64,000 nucleotides of DNA from Paenirhizobium cremeum (GCF_022884085.1 NZ_JAGGCS010000014.1:32804-96803); one strand, 5' to 3'; positions 1 through 9,143 are shown, counted from the first letter of the stretch. The notes: generated by a model from the sequence alone, not told the origin. Program-made: numbers and translations.

Positions 1-157
1 TAAACGGCGCCGGATCGGCAGAACGCTCGGAGGCCAGAAGCCGAACCTTGTCGCGCAGGCGATAGCGATTGCCAAGCCCGGTCAACTGGTCCGTATAGGC
101 CATGGCCTGAAGCTCGTTCTGGCCTAGCTGGGGCATGGCTGTTTCGGCTGACGCCAT
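1..157 (-). CDS. GGDEF-domain protein, N-terminal fragment
   Basis: The gene is cut by the left edge; only the first 52 codons are present. The start ATG (complement of 155-157) follows an AGGAAC stretch that can act as a ribosome site. After about 20 residues the protein reads DQLTGLGNRYRL, the conserved entry to a GGDEF domain (D-x-LTGLxNR). This points to a diguanylate cyclase or degenerate relative, making or sensing c-di-GMP. The very short region before the domain means no long sensory part precedes it, so it is a soluble stand-alone or GGDEF-EAL type protein. The catalytic GGDEF motif lies outside the window, so activity cannot be judged. Confidence 0.75.
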   Translation of the reverse strand, partial: MASAETAMPQLGQNELQAMAYTDQLTGLGNRYRLRDKVRLLASERSADPAPF

Positions 158-283
158 CGGCTGTTCCTGAGGAGGTTCCTTTCACATACCGAGGATGAGC
201 GCCAAACATTAAGAAAATTCTAGCAATTCCGGGAGGTTGCCTACAGGTTATGGTCCATTATTTAGGGGGTTGACAGGGTTTTC

Positions 284-2014
284 TCACCCCGCCGCGACGA
301 CCCGGAGATCGGGAACATGCTGCGCCAGCACGGCATCGACGGCGTCCGGGCTCAGGGGCTTGAGGATCACGTCGTTCATGCCGGCGGCAAAGCATTCTTC
401 CCGGTCACGGTCGAAGGCCTGCACCAGCACGCCGATGACCGGCGTCATGTCGTCAGGCCCTGCCGCCAGCTCACGAATGCGTCGGCAGGCGTCAAAACCA
501 TTGATGACCGGCAGGGTGATGTCCATCAGAACGATGGCGGGCTTCAGTTCCTGCCAGAGACGCACGACTTCCGCTCCGTCGCGAGCGATGCGATAGGCAT
601 GGCCGAGCCCTTCGAGGATCTGCGAGAAGACGATCTGGTTGATTTCGTTGTCCTCCGCCACGAGGACAAGCGACCGGGCCGGCGCCGGCAAGACAGGCGG
701 TCTGTCTTCCGTGGTGGTGATTTCCCAGTCGTCCGTGGCAGCGGCCCGCGCCTCATCCTTGGCCGCGAGCTTGTTCAGGACGAGGAAAGCCAGTTCCGTG
801 TCGAGCTGGAAGCCGTCCAGCGTTACGGTAGCGATGCCTTCTGCGACCGCAAGCTCAAGACACTTCATGTCCATCTGCGTGTCGACGATCATCAGATCGA
901 TCTTTACGCCAACGGAGCGTGCGACCGTGAGGAATGCATCCTCCTCCACCGGATTGCGGACGCAGCAGACGTCGATGCCTAGGCGCTCCAGCGTCTTCAG
1001 GCTCTTCGCCTCGAAATCCCGGTCCATTGTGACGACGAGCGCCTTGTGGCCGGCAAGCTTCGCAACCTCCGCCTCGACGCGAAGACACTCGTTTTCAGGC
1101 AGCAGCGGATGAGAGGCCCCGGCGCTGACGATCGCCTTGTCCACGGCGGAGCCATCTGCCGGCTCGACCGACAACTGCACGGAAGCCGCCTCGAAACTGG
1201 TGACGATGAAATAGCGACCGGGCTTTCCGACACGCTGGCTTCGCACGACGATGCGTTCGCCTGCGGGGTCGGAGGGAAGCTCCGTCAGGATGGTGGCCGG
1301 CGCCCCCGTCTCCAGAACATGGCGGGTGGCACGGCGGAGCTTTTCAGCGAGATCGCCGCCGCAGATCCCGTCAAGCGCGCCGCCCAGAACACTCTCGGCG
1401 CGGGCACCGATCCGGCTGCAGAACGACTTGTTGACGGCCACGACGTTCAGGTTGCGATCCTGTACGAAGACCGGATGCGGCAGGTTGTCGAGGATTTCCT
1501 CGGTCAGTTGGACACGCTCGACATCGGCGCGCCACTGTTCCTCGCGCTTTTTCTGCTCGGTGATGTCGCTGATGATGCAGATGCCGTAACCGGAGGGCAG
1601 CCGGCGCTTGGAAAAACGTACCCAGCGATTGTTGGCGTCGCGGCGCTGGCTATCGAAACGCTCCCGCCAGTGAACGGCGATCTGTTCGGCGATCCATTCC
1701 TCGCGGCTCGCTGCACCGCCTTCGTCGGCGGACATGCGGTCGCGCCCGCCGCCATCATAGACAGCGCCGAGGAAATCCCTCAACCGGGTTCCGGGACGGG
1801 CGACCTGGAGGGACACGGGCAGATAGTTGCCGACGAGGCGGTTCACATAAACAAGCTGGTCGTTGCGATCGTAGACGACCAGCGCGGCACCTATCGCTTC
1901 GGACACGGCATCGAGCATGGAGGACTGCAACGTCGCAGCCTGCATAGCTTCGCCACCCATCCCTGCGTTTTTGCCCGGCGTTTCATCGCCTGGGCCCGGT
2001 GCAAACTCTTTCAC
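284..2014 (-). CDS. PAS-PAS-receiver protein without kinase domain
   Basis: 576 residues from a GTG start with GAGGCG about 8 bases upstream. Order seen: PAS-like region about 32-150, second PAS about 170-275, a degenerate receiver-like alpha/beta region about 323-420 (no acidic pocket recognised), and a C-terminal receiver about 448-566. The C-terminal receiver keeps the acidic pair E454/D455, phospho-acceptor D498 and K552 of the LKP motif, but the conserved switch Thr/Ser of hybrid-kinase receivers (usually GVTAHA) is Leu530 (GVLVQA). No HisKA or HATPase domain is present, so it cannot phosphorylate itself and must take phosphate from a partner or act as a sensor scaffold. A GGDEF gene lies immediately downstream on the same strand. 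Function is inferred from domains only. Confidence 0.8.
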   Translation of the reverse strand: MKEFAPGPGDETPGKNAGMGGEAMQAATLQSSMLDAVSEAIGAALVVYDRNDQLVYVNRLVGNYLPVSLQVARPGTRLRDFLGAVYDGGGRDRMSADEGGAASREEWIAEQIAVHWRERFDSQRRDANNRWVRFSKRRLPSGYGICIISDITEQKKREEQWRADVERVQLTEEILDNLPHPVFVQDRNLNVVAVNKSFCSRIGARAESVLGGALDGICGGDLAEKLRRATRHVLETGAPATILTELPSDPAGERIVVRSQRVGKPGRYFIVTSFEAASVQLSVEPADGSAVDKAIVSAGASHPLLPENECLRVEAEVAKLAGHKALVVTMDRDFEAKSLKTLERLGIDVCCVRNPVEEDAFLTVARSVGVKIDLMIVDTQMDMKCLELAVAEGIATVTLDGFQLDTELAFLVLNKLAAKDEARAAATDDWEITTTEDRPPVLPAPARSLVLVAEDNEINQIVFSQILEGLGHAYRIARDGAEVVRLWQELKPAIVLMDITLPVINGFDACRRIRELAAGPDDMTPVIGVLVQAFDRDREECFAAGMNDVILKPLSPDAVDAVLAQHVPDLRVVAAG

Positions 2015-2427
2015 ACTATCGCCTCAAAGAACCGAACCCCTCCCGGCGCTCGATCGTTATCGTCCAGACAACACCTCAAGCCCTGACGGATGCACCGAGG
2101 GGCGCTGTAACACCTTTGTCCTGCTCCACAAATTTCTCGTTCAATCGTTTCCGAATTCAAGCAATCCTGCAGCTGTCGCATATGGGAAGACATGCCAGGG
2201 AAGCGCCTGAGACGGCAAAAGGAGGATATGGTCCGGAGATGGTCCGGCCACCATCTCCTCCTCCGCCGGCGCACCGACGATGCCAATACGAAACATTTCA
2301 AGCCATAATCATGCTATCGGCAGTCCCTTAAGGCGGGATTAATGGCATGGCGCGCAATGCACCACTTTCGAGCGGTAGAATGCAGTTGGCTCTTTCCTCG
2401 CCGGCGCGAATCCCGGAAAATGGACCG
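2015..2427. other. Divergent intergenic region with a 9-bp hairpin
   Basis: No gene is supported in these 413 bases between the PAS-receiver gene and mutL. At 2235-2258 there is a perfect inverted repeat, GGAGATGGT-CCGGCC-ACCATCTCC. It is preceded by a direct repeat of ATGGTCCGG, and no T-run follows. It could be an operator, but nothing identifies the protein that binds it. Confidence 0.4.
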
Positions 2428-4263
2428 ATGGTCATCAAGCAGCTTTCCGAAACCCTCATCAATCAGATCGCCGCCGGCGAGGTCATCGAAAGACCGGCCA
2501 GCGCGGCGAAGGAACTGATCGAAAACGCCATCGACGCCGGTGCCACCCGCATCGAAATCGCCACGGCCGGCGGCGGTAAAAGCCTGCTGCGCGTGATCGA
2601 CAACGGCTGCGGCATGAGTGCCGAGGATCTCGAGCTTTCGATCCGCCGGCACTGCACCTCGAAGCTTCAGGATTCGCTGTTCGATATCCACTCGCTCGGT
2701 TTCCGGGGCGAGGCGCTGCCATCCATCGGCTCGGTCGCAAAACTGACCATTACCAGTCGCCTGCAAGGCGGTTCGGAAGGCGCGGAAGTCGCCGTGGTCG
2801 GCGGCAAGGTCTCGCCCGTCAGGCCGGCGCCGGCCAATCCGGGCACAACGGTCGAGGTGCGGGATCTCTTCTTCGCCACGCCCGCCCGCCTCAAATTCCT
2901 GAAGACGGAAAAGGCCGAGGCAGGCGCGATCACCGAGATTGTCAAGCGAATGGCGATCGCCTTTCCGCAAATCCGCTTCGTACTGTCGGGCACGGACCGC
3001 ACAACGCTCGAATTTCCCGCCACCGGCGACGATCGCCTCGCCCGCATCGCTCAGGTGCTCGGCAGCGACTTTCGCGACAATGCCATCGAGCTCGATGCCG
3101 AGCGCGAGGATGTCCGGCTTGGCGGCTTCGCCGGCATCCCGACCTTCAACCGCGGCAACTCGGCCCATCAATATGCCTTCGTCAACGGTCGGCCGGTGCA
3201 TGACAAGCAGATCCTTTCGGCCATTCGCGGCGCTTATGCGGAAACCATTCCGCAGGGCCGTTATCCAGTGGCGGTCCTGTCCCTGGAACTCGACCCGGCA
3301 CTCGTCGATGTCAACGTGCATCCGGCGAAATCCGATGTCCGCTTCCGCGATCCGGGGCTGGTGCGGGGGCTGATCGTCGGAGCGATCCGCGATGCCATGA
3401 GACGAGAAGGCGACCGCGCCTCGACGACGGGCGGCGGCGGCATGCTGCGCGCCTTCCGGCCGGGCTTCAGTCCCGCCGCTTCCTCCGCCTCTTCTTCCCA
3501 TGGCGGATGGAGTTTCGCGAATTCTCCCAGCCGCCCGTTCGGTCCGGCTGCCGCTTCGCCTTCCGGATTCAGCGAGACGCAGCAGCCGGCGTTCGCCGCC
3601 ATGACCCTGCCGACCGCCCGGGCAGAGACACCCGCAACGGCTGCGACGGCTCCCGATATCCGCGCGGAAACGCCGGCGGCGACCTATCCGCTCGGGGCGG
3701 CACGGGCACAGGTGCATGCCAACTATATCGTCGCACAGACGGAGGACGGGCTGGTGATCGTCGATCAGCATGCGGCCCATGAGCGGCTGGTGTTCGAGCA
3801 GATGCGCAAGGCGCTGACCGGAAGGCGGCTTCCCTCGCAGGGCCTTCTCATTCCCGAGATCGTCGACCTGCCGGAAGAAGACTGCAACCGGCTGATGGCT
3901 CACGCCGCCGCCCTCGAACAGCTCGGGCTTGCCATCGAGCGCTTCGGTCCCGGCGCGGTCGCCGTGCGCGAAACGCCTGCCATGCTCGGCGAGATGGACG
4001 TCGCCGGCATGGTGCGCGATCTCGCCGACGAGATTGCCGAATGGGACACAGCGCAGGGACTTGCCGCGAAACTGGAGCATGTCGCGGCCACCATGGCCTG
4101 CCACGGCTCCGTGCGGTCCGGCAGACAGTTGCGGGTGGAGGAAATGAACGCGCTGCTCCGGCAGATGGAGGCTACCCCCGGTTCCGGCCAGTGCAATCAC
4201 GGACGACCCACCTATGTCGAACTCAAGCTTTCCGATATAGAGCGGCTTTTCGGCCGTAGCTGA
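2428..4263 (+). CDS. mutL: DNA mismatch repair protein MutL (endonuclease-type)
   Basis: 611 residues; couples MutS mismatch recognition to strand incision and excision. The N-terminal GHKL ATPase shows E32-N33 in ENAIDAGA, DNGCGM at 58-63 and GFRGEAL at 91-97, followed by the usual FFATPARLKFL. A Pro/Ala-rich linker separates it from the C-terminal dimerisation domain. That domain carries the metal-dependent nicking motif DQHA-x2-E-x4-E from D446, an ACHGS motif and CNHGRP near 589, and ends in FGR. This is the latent endonuclease form expected where MutH is absent. An in-frame ATG lies 27 codons upstream, but the family N-terminus (IKQLSETLINQIAAGEV) begins right after the ATG at 2428, which has GGAAAA upstream. 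Confidence 0.96.
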   Translation: MVIKQLSETLINQIAAGEVIERPASAAKELIENAIDAGATRIEIATAGGGKSLLRVIDNGCGMSAEDLELSIRRHCTSKLQDSLFDIHSLGFRGEALPSIGSVAKLTITSRLQGGSEGAEVAVVGGKVSPVRPAPANPGTTVEVRDLFFATPARLKFLKTEKAEAGAITEIVKRMAIAFPQIRFVLSGTDRTTLEFPATGDDRLARIAQVLGSDFRDNAIELDAEREDVRLGGFAGIPTFNRGNSAHQYAFVNGRPVHDKQILSAIRGAYAETIPQGRYPVAVLSLELDPALVDVNVHPAKSDVRFRDPGLVRGLIVGAIRDAMRREGDRASTTGGGGMLRAFRPGFSPAASSASSSHGGWSFANSPSRPFGPAAASPSGFSETQQPAFAAMTLPTARAETPATAATAPDIRAETPAATYPLGAARAQVHANYIVAQTEDGLVIVDQHAAHERLVFEQMRKALTGRRLPSQGLLIPEIVDLPEEDCNRLMAHAAALEQLGLAIERFGPGAVAVRETPAMLGEMDVAGMVRDLADEIAEWDTAQGLAAKLEHVAATMACHGSVRSGRQLRVEEMNALLRQMEATPGSGQCNHGRPTYVELKLSDIERLFGRS

Positions 4264-4361
4264 GCCGATTGCCGATCCGCAGCAAGCGTCCTTTTAATTG
4301 TTCTGGAAATTGCCGGGAGGGCGCGTTATTGCAGTTTCGTGAAAGGCGCAGGAGACCACCC

Positions 4362-4592
4362 ATGAACCGTTTCGAAGGCAACGGCAACCGCGAGGCGAAG
4401 ATCCGCTATCTCGATGCCGACTTCCAGATCCTGTCGCCGGGCTCCTATGTGGTCTGCGCGATCACCGGCAAGCCCATTCTGATCGACGAACTGAAATACT
4501 GGAGCGTCGCCCGGCAGGAGCCGTATGTCGACGCCGCCGCTTCGCTGGAAGCGGAAAAGCGCGCCGGCGCGCTGCCGAACCAGAAGCGCTGA
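4362..4592 (+). CDS. DUF2093 family small protein
   Basis: 76 residues. The start at 4362 has a good GGAG site (GCAGGAGACC); upstream in-frame codons lack one. The sequence (ADFQILSPGSYVVCA, ITGKPILIDELKYW) is the compact DUF2093 domain found as a stand-alone gene next to mutL and lpxK across Rhizobiales. Its function is unknown. It follows mutL by about 100 bases in the same direction and converges on lpxK with only 13 bases between the stops. Confidence 0.85.
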   Translation: MNRFEGNGNREAKIRYLDADFQILSPGSYVVCAITGKPILIDELKYWSVARQEPYVDAAASLEAEKRAGALPNQKR

Positions 4593-4605
4593 GCGCGCTT
4601 CTTCT

Positions 4606-5646
4606 TCAAGCCTTGCTCTTTTCCTTCAGCCTGCGCGCCCGACAGGCCTCTATCACACGGTCGAGCACATAGGCCGGGGCCTGCGGATCGTCGAAGGACA
4701 TCTCCACCTCGACCACATGGCATCGGGAAGCGAGTTCGGCGGAACGCCCATGGCCGCCCGCGAGCCTGACGATATCCTTGGCGGTCGTCGCCAGCAGCAG
4801 CCCCTGTTTGTCCGCATCGACCAGCAGGGCATCGACCTCGTCATCCGTCAGGTGATGATGATCGGGAAAAGGCCGCAACTCGGCGACGACGGCTCCCAGA
4901 CCCTCCAGCGTGCGCTGGAACTTCGAAGGGTCGGCTATGCCGGCGAAAGCCAGCACGCGCTTGCCGGCGAGACCCGCATCGTCCTTCGGCTTCAGGGCGG
5001 CGACCATGACCGCCTTGCCCGCGCGCGCCGCCTGGCGCACAAGCCGGTCCGCGGCATTGCCGTTGCCGACCTTCAAAATCGCGTCGAGATGGCGCATCTG
5101 GATGGCGATGGGAGCACGCACCGGTCCGCCCGGCACGAGGTGGCCATTGCCGATGCCCCGCATCGTATCGATGACCACCAGGGCGAAGTCGACCGTCAGG
5201 CGGGCGCTCTGGAAACCGTCATCCATAATGATAATGTCGGCGCCTTCCTTGACCAGGCGCTCGGCGCCCGCGACGCGGCGGCGGGAAATGACGGTCAGCG
5301 CTTCCTGAGCCAGCAACAGCGGTTCGTCGCCGACATCGGCCGCTCGATGGTGGTGCACATCGACGACCGTCGTGACATCGAGCGAGCCGCCATAGCCGCG
5401 GCTTAGAAAACCGGGCTTCAATCCCTTCGCCTTGGCCGCGCGCGCCAGCGTCAACGCCGTCGGCGTCTTGCCAGCGCCGCCGACCGTGAAATTGCCGACG
5501 CAGACGACCGGCACCGGGGGCGCGTGGCGGCGCTTCCTGCCCATGCGCCAGCCTGCCACCCGCCCATAAAGGAAAGAGAAGGGCAAAAGGCTCCAGGCCC
5601 GCCAGTCGGCTTTCGTCCACCAGAACGGCGGGGCGTCCGATACCAT
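4606..5646 (-). CDS. lpxK: Tetraacyldisaccharide 4'-kinase
   Basis: 346 residues; phosphorylates the 4'-position of the lipid A disaccharide at the inner face of the cytoplasmic membrane, the step before Kdo addition. Seen: N-terminal membrane-interaction region (PPFWW, then hydrophobic LLPFSFLYG), P-loop GNFTVGGAGKT at 51-61, SRGYGG, and Walker-B-like IIIMDDGFQ. The start at 5646 (MVSDAPPFWW) fits the family and has GGGGAAAG upstream; codons further upstream give an unrelated Arg-rich leader. It is the last gene of a leftward block with the HAD phosphatase and waaA, which supplies the next enzyme of the same pathway. Confidence 0.95.
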   Translation of the reverse strand: MVSDAPPFWWTKADWRAWSLLPFSFLYGRVAGWRMGRKRRHAPPVPVVCVGNFTVGGAGKTPTALTLARAAKAKGLKPGFLSRGYGGSLDVTTVVDVHHHRAADVGDEPLLLAQEALTVISRRRVAGAERLVKEGADIIIMDDGFQSARLTVDFALVVIDTMRGIGNGHLVPGGPVRAPIAIQMRHLDAILKVGNGNAADRLVRQAARAGKAVMVAALKPKDDAGLAGKRVLAFAGIADPSKFQRTLEGLGAVVAELRPFPDHHHLTDDEVDALLVDADKQGLLLATTAKDIVRLAGGHGRSAELASRCHVVEVEMSFDDPQAPAYVLDRVIEACRARRLKEKSKA

Positions 5647-5761
5647 CGCCAGCTTTCCCCTTTGTCTCCCCGACCGTCCCCACGGCCATCTGCGCGGCCA
5701 AGAAAACGCGGCAGAAGGGGTTTCGTCAAGTCGCGGCATGAAACGGAGACTCGCCCGGCCT

Positions 5762-6469
5762 TCAGCCGAGCACGGCTTCGAGTTCGGTGATATCGTTCAG
5801 AAGAACGTCGCAGGCCTCCTGAAGGGACTGGCGCGAACCCGTACCGGTGAGAACGGCAACCTTCAGCCCTGCTCCGGCGTTGCGGCCCATGTGAAGGTCG
5901 TGGTTGTTGTCGCCGACCACCGCGACCTGACAGGGCTCGAGCCCGGTCGCCGCGCAAAATCCAAGCACCATGCCCGGTTCCGGCTTGGAGCCGTGGCCGC
6001 TGTCATAACCGGCCACGAAATCGACATAGGGACCGATGCCGAACCGGTCGATGGTGACCCGGATCGACTTCTCGTTGTCGCTGGAGGCGATGCCGAGCTT
6101 CAGGCCGCGGTCATGCAGCTTGGCGAACAGGGGGGCGAGTTCGGCAACGGGAACCGATTGCTCGGCGGCGCCGGCAAAAAGCGCATCGATCTGCGGCACC
6201 AGCGCCTCGGCGGCATAAGGCGATCCGGCAGCAGCAAGACCCTCGGCGATTTCCCGCGTGTTGCCGGCGGCAAGCAGGCTGTCTGGAACGAGATGTCCGG
6301 TCGCCGGGTCCATACCGCAGGCCCAGAGCAGGCGATCGGCGAGTTCGGCATCTCCGCCGGCGGCCAGAAGCGCCACCGTGCGGTTGACCGGAGCCCAGCT
6401 CGCGTCGAAATCCAAGAGGGTGCCGTCCTTGTCGAACAGGATTCCCGCGATGCCGTTTGCTTCCGTCAT
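5762..6469 (-). CDS. HAD-superfamily phosphatase (Gph-like)
   Basis: 235 residues of a type I HAD hydrolase. Motif I is FDKDGTLLDF near residue 12, motif II IASSDN, the lysine is in GSKPEP, and motif III is VVGDNNHDLHMG. The helical cap lies between motifs I and II, as in phosphoglycolate phosphatase and related enzymes; substrate cannot be read from sequence. The ATG at 6469 has GAGGGG just upstream. It starts 23 bases after waaA ends and lies 115 bases before lpxK, so it is probably co-transcribed with these Kdo/lipid A genes. Whether it acts on a Kdo-pathway phosphate is only a guess from position. Confidence 0.85.
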   Translation of the reverse strand: MTEANGIAGILFDKDGTLLDFDASWAPVNRTVALLAAGGDAELADRLLWACGMDPATGHLVPDSLLAAGNTREIAEGLAAAGSPYAAEALVPQIDALFAGAAEQSVPVAELAPLFAKLHDRGLKLGIASSDNEKSIRVTIDRFGIGPYVDFVAGYDSGHGSKPEPGMVLGFCAATGLEPCQVAVVGDNNHDLHMGRNAGAGLKVAVLTGTGSRQSLQEACDVLLNDITELEAVLG

Positions 6470-6492
6470 GTGTCCCCTCAATCGGCCGACCG

Positions 6493-7818
6493 TCAGCCCT
6501 GGCTTACGATGCGCGGTTCAAGCCGCGCCTGCACGGTCAGGGGGTTGATATAGGGCTCAAGCCCCTTCATCGTCGCGGTCAGCGCGCCGCGCATCTCCTG
6601 CATACTCTCCATGCCGGCATCGATCATCTTGTGACGGGCAAGATCGTTCGTCATCAGGAAATGGACCGCCTTGGCCAGCATCTCCGCATCGCGGACGATG
6701 CGGGCATTGCCGTTGCGCACGAGGCGCTGGTAGCTCTCGCGGAAATTGCCAACCTGCGGACCGGACAGCACGGCACAGCCGAGCATCGCGGGTTCCAGCG
6801 GGTTCTGCCCGCCTTCCGCCGTCAAGGAGCGGCCGACGAAAGCGATCTCGGCAAGCCGGAGGTAAAGCCCCATCTCTCCGATGGTATCGCCGAGCAGGAT
6901 GTCGGTATCAGGCGTGATCGGGTCGTTGCGGGTGCGGCGCGCGACCTTCATGCCGCGCTCCACCATCATCGCCTCGATTTCATCGGAACGTTCCGGATGG
7001 CGCGGCACCACGACCGACAGCAGGCCCGTATGGGCCCTCAGCGCGCGATGCACCATGGTGGCGATCTTTTCCTCGCCCTCGAATGTCGAAATCGCAGCCC
7101 AGCTCTTGCGATTGCCGATCTGCTGCTTGTAGCGGTCCAGCACGACCGGGTCACAGGGCGGCGCATCGCTATCCACCTTGATGTTGCCCGATACGATGAC
7201 CGGCCAGGCGCCGAGATCGCGGTAGCGCTCGGCATCCACATCGGACTGGGCGATGACCAGCGAAAGCTTGCCGAGCAGGGCTTCCGCGATCGACTGATGC
7301 CGCTGCCAGCGCTCGAAGGAACGGTCTGAAATGCGGGCATTGACGAGGATCTGCGGGATATGCCGCTTGTGCAGTTCCATCAGCGTGGTCGGCCAGATTT
7401 CCGACTCGACCGAGAGCGCCACGTCAGGACGCCAGTAATCGAGGAAACGGCGCACCGCCGGCTTCACATCGAGGGGAACATACTGATGCAGGACCTCATC
7501 CTTAAGCCGGAAGCGGGCGATCTCGGCGGAGGTCACGGTACCCGTTGTCAGCAAGACGTTGATGTCGCGCCGGCGCAGTTCCCGCATCAGCGGCACCACC
7601 GCAAGCGTTTCACCGACGCTTGCGGCATGCAGCCAGACCAGCGGCCCCTGCGGGCGATCGGCAGCGGGATAACCGAAACGTTCGAGGCGACGGGCGCGGT
7701 CCTCCTTGCCCTTGGCGGCGCGCAGGGCTAGCAGCGGCCCTGTCAGCGGATAGGCCGCGATGCCCGCCCAGCCGTAGGAGGCGATGGCAAGGGATGCCAA
7801 TCCGTCACTCATCGCCAT
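6493..7818 (-). CDS. waaA: 3-deoxy-D-manno-octulosonic acid (Kdo) transferase
   Basis: 441 residues from the chosen ATG. Transfers Kdo from CMP-Kdo to the lipid A precursor at the cytoplasmic membrane. Seen: an N-terminal hydrophobic anchor (SYGWAGIAAYPLTGPLL), the glycosyltransferase N-domain motif WLHAASVGETLAV, then NVLLTTGT and SVESEIWP. The C-terminal GT-B half has the acceptor/donor motif GGQNPLEPAMLG. Start is uncertain: ATGs at 7818 and 7812 are two codons apart with no clear ribosome site; a longer frame opening with TTG at 7881 adds a non-family leader. It heads the leftward waaA-HAD-lpxK block. Confidence 0.94.
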   Translation of the reverse strand: MAMSDGLASLAIASYGWAGIAAYPLTGPLLALRAAKGKEDRARRLERFGYPAADRPQGPLVWLHAASVGETLAVVPLMRELRRRDINVLLTTGTVTSAEIARFRLKDEVLHQYVPLDVKPAVRRFLDYWRPDVALSVESEIWPTTLMELHKRHIPQILVNARISDRSFERWQRHQSIAEALLGKLSLVIAQSDVDAERYRDLGAWPVIVSGNIKVDSDAPPCDPVVLDRYKQQIGNRKSWAAISTFEGEEKIATMVHRALRAHTGLLSVVVPRHPERSDEIEAMMVERGMKVARRTRNDPITPDTDILLGDTIGEMGLYLRLAEIAFVGRSLTAEGGQNPLEPAMLGCAVLSGPQVGNFRESYQRLVRNGNARIVRDAEMLAKAVHFLMTNDLARHKMIDAGMESMQEMRGALTATMKGLEPYINPLTVQARLEPRIVSQG

Positions 7819-7975
7819 GGGCCGAAACCGTTCATGTTCGTCATCGATGCCATGTAGCCCTTTCAGGAGCCGGCGGTGCAAAAACTACGGAATGCGAGAT
7901 AACTGAGTTAAAAACGTGACATTGGTGATTACCAAAAGCCGAGACAAGCCAGCAATCGCCTGTGGAAATCCCGCG

Positions 7976-8227
7976 TCAGCCCTTGGCAGCGGCCGTGTCA
8001 CCGGGGGTGAGCAACCGGTGCATGTGGACGATGAAGTAACGCATGTGCGCGTTGTCGACCGTCTGCTGAGCCTTGGACTTCCAGGCAACGAGAGCGGATG
8101 CATAATCCGGGAAAATGCCAACGATATCAAGCTCGTTCAAATCGCGAAACTGAACCTCTTCGAGGTTCGCCAATTCACCGCCAAAGACGAGGTGGAGAAG
8201 CTGTTTCTTATCGTTGGATTCCGTCAT
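7976..8227 (-). CDS. DUF4170 family protein
   Basis: 83 residues beginning MTESNDKKQLLHLVFGGEL, matching the DUF4170 pattern (LVFGGEL, DIVGIFPDYASALVAWK, AHMRYFIVHMHRLL). The family is a small soluble protein of unknown function conserved beside waaA in Rhizobiales. The ATG at 8227 lies just after GAGACCGG; the frame upstream continues without family similarity. It sits between the CysQ-like phosphatase and waaA on the same strand, with about 150 gene-free bases before waaA that could carry a separate waaA promoter. Confidence 0.85.
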   Translation of the reverse strand: MTESNDKKQLLHLVFGGELANLEEVQFRDLNELDIVGIFPDYASALVAWKSKAQQTVDNAHMRYFIVHMHRLLTPGDTAAAKG

Positions 8228-8289
8228 TTCCGGTCTCTTTCCATTCAAATTCGCCTCCCTCTTTCCTGTGATCGATTTTGCCGGAAAGG

Positions 8290-9129
8290 TCAACTGCGAG
8301 GCGCTGGTGACAAGTGGTTCAACAGAGTAGAAAGCTCGAAAAGAGTGGCGGCACAAAGCTCTCCGTGGCTGACCTCCGGACGGTTGTAAAGAAGCGCCTC
8401 GCCCCTGAGGTCGGTGAGCCTGCCGCCGGCGTTGCGGAGAATGAGGTCCGCAGCGGCGAGATCCCAGTCGTGGGAATTGCGCTTGACCAGCGTCGCGTCG
8501 ATCCGGCCGTCGGCGACCAACGCCAGACGATAGGCAAGCGAGGGAATGTGTTCTACGCGCTCGATGCGGGCCTGCATCCCGGCATCGAAGCCAGCAACGA
8601 TATCCTGGGGCGTCGCTACCCGCAGCTTCCCGCCGGGACGGGCCGGCGCCACCTCGATCGGCCGACCGTTCTTCGTGGAAACCGAGCCCTCCACCGATGC
8701 AAAGGTTTCCTCCAGTGCGGGCGCGACGAGCACACCGGCGACGGGGCGTCCGTCATGCACCACCGCGACGCTGACGCACCATGTCTTGCGTCCGGCGATG
8801 AAGGCGCGCGTGCCGTCGATCGGATCGACGACAAACAGAGTCCGACAGGAGAGGCGCGCCGGGTCGTCGTCGGTTTCCTCCGACAACCAGCCGTAACCGG
8901 GGCGCGCGGCGCGCAGCCGCTCCTCCAGGCATTTGTTGGCGGCATAGTCGGCGGCGCTCACCGGCGACTGGCCTTCATTCTTCCACCAGACCTCGGGCGA
9001 CTGGCCGAAATAACCGAGCGCGATCTCGCCCGCTTCCCGCGCCGCCGCCGAAATCAGATCCAGATCGTCCTGCCAGTCGAAACCCTTGCGGGCCCCTTTG
9101 TCGGCGGTCATCTCTTTTTCTTTCGCCAC
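8290..9129 (-). CDS. Inositol monophosphatase / CysQ-family phosphatase
   Basis: 279 residues. The Li-sensitive, Mg-dependent phosphatase fold is shown by LSEETDDD (metal-binding acidic motif), VVDPIDGTRAFI (DPIDGT) and HDWDLAAADLI (WDxAA). Rhizobial relatives are annotated as 3'(2'),5'-bisphosphate nucleotidase (CysQ, sulfur assimilation) or inositol monophosphatase; sequence does not separate these. The GTG at 9129 follows AGAGGCC at good spacing and lies 14 bases after the pmbA stop, so the two are probably one transcript. An internal ATG at 9111 is an alternative start. Confidence 0.87.
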   Translation of the reverse strand: MAKEKEMTADKGARKGFDWQDDLDLISAAAREAGEIALGYFGQSPEVWWKNEGQSPVSAADYAANKCLEERLRAARPGYGWLSEETDDDPARLSCRTLFVVDPIDGTRAFIAGRKTWCVSVAVVHDGRPVAGVLVAPALEETFASVEGSVSTKNGRPIEVAPARPGGKLRVATPQDIVAGFDAGMQARIERVEHIPSLAYRLALVADGRIDATLVKRNSHDWDLAAADLILRNAGGRLTDLRGEALLYNRPEVSHGELCAATLFELSTLLNHLSPAPRS

Positions 9130-9143
9130 TTGGCCTCTGCCTC

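Noticed and set aside
2314..4200. Long minus-strand frame opposite mutL
   Set aside because: Antisense frame of a GC-rich gene, composition typical of a shadow; mutL motifs are complete on the plus strand.
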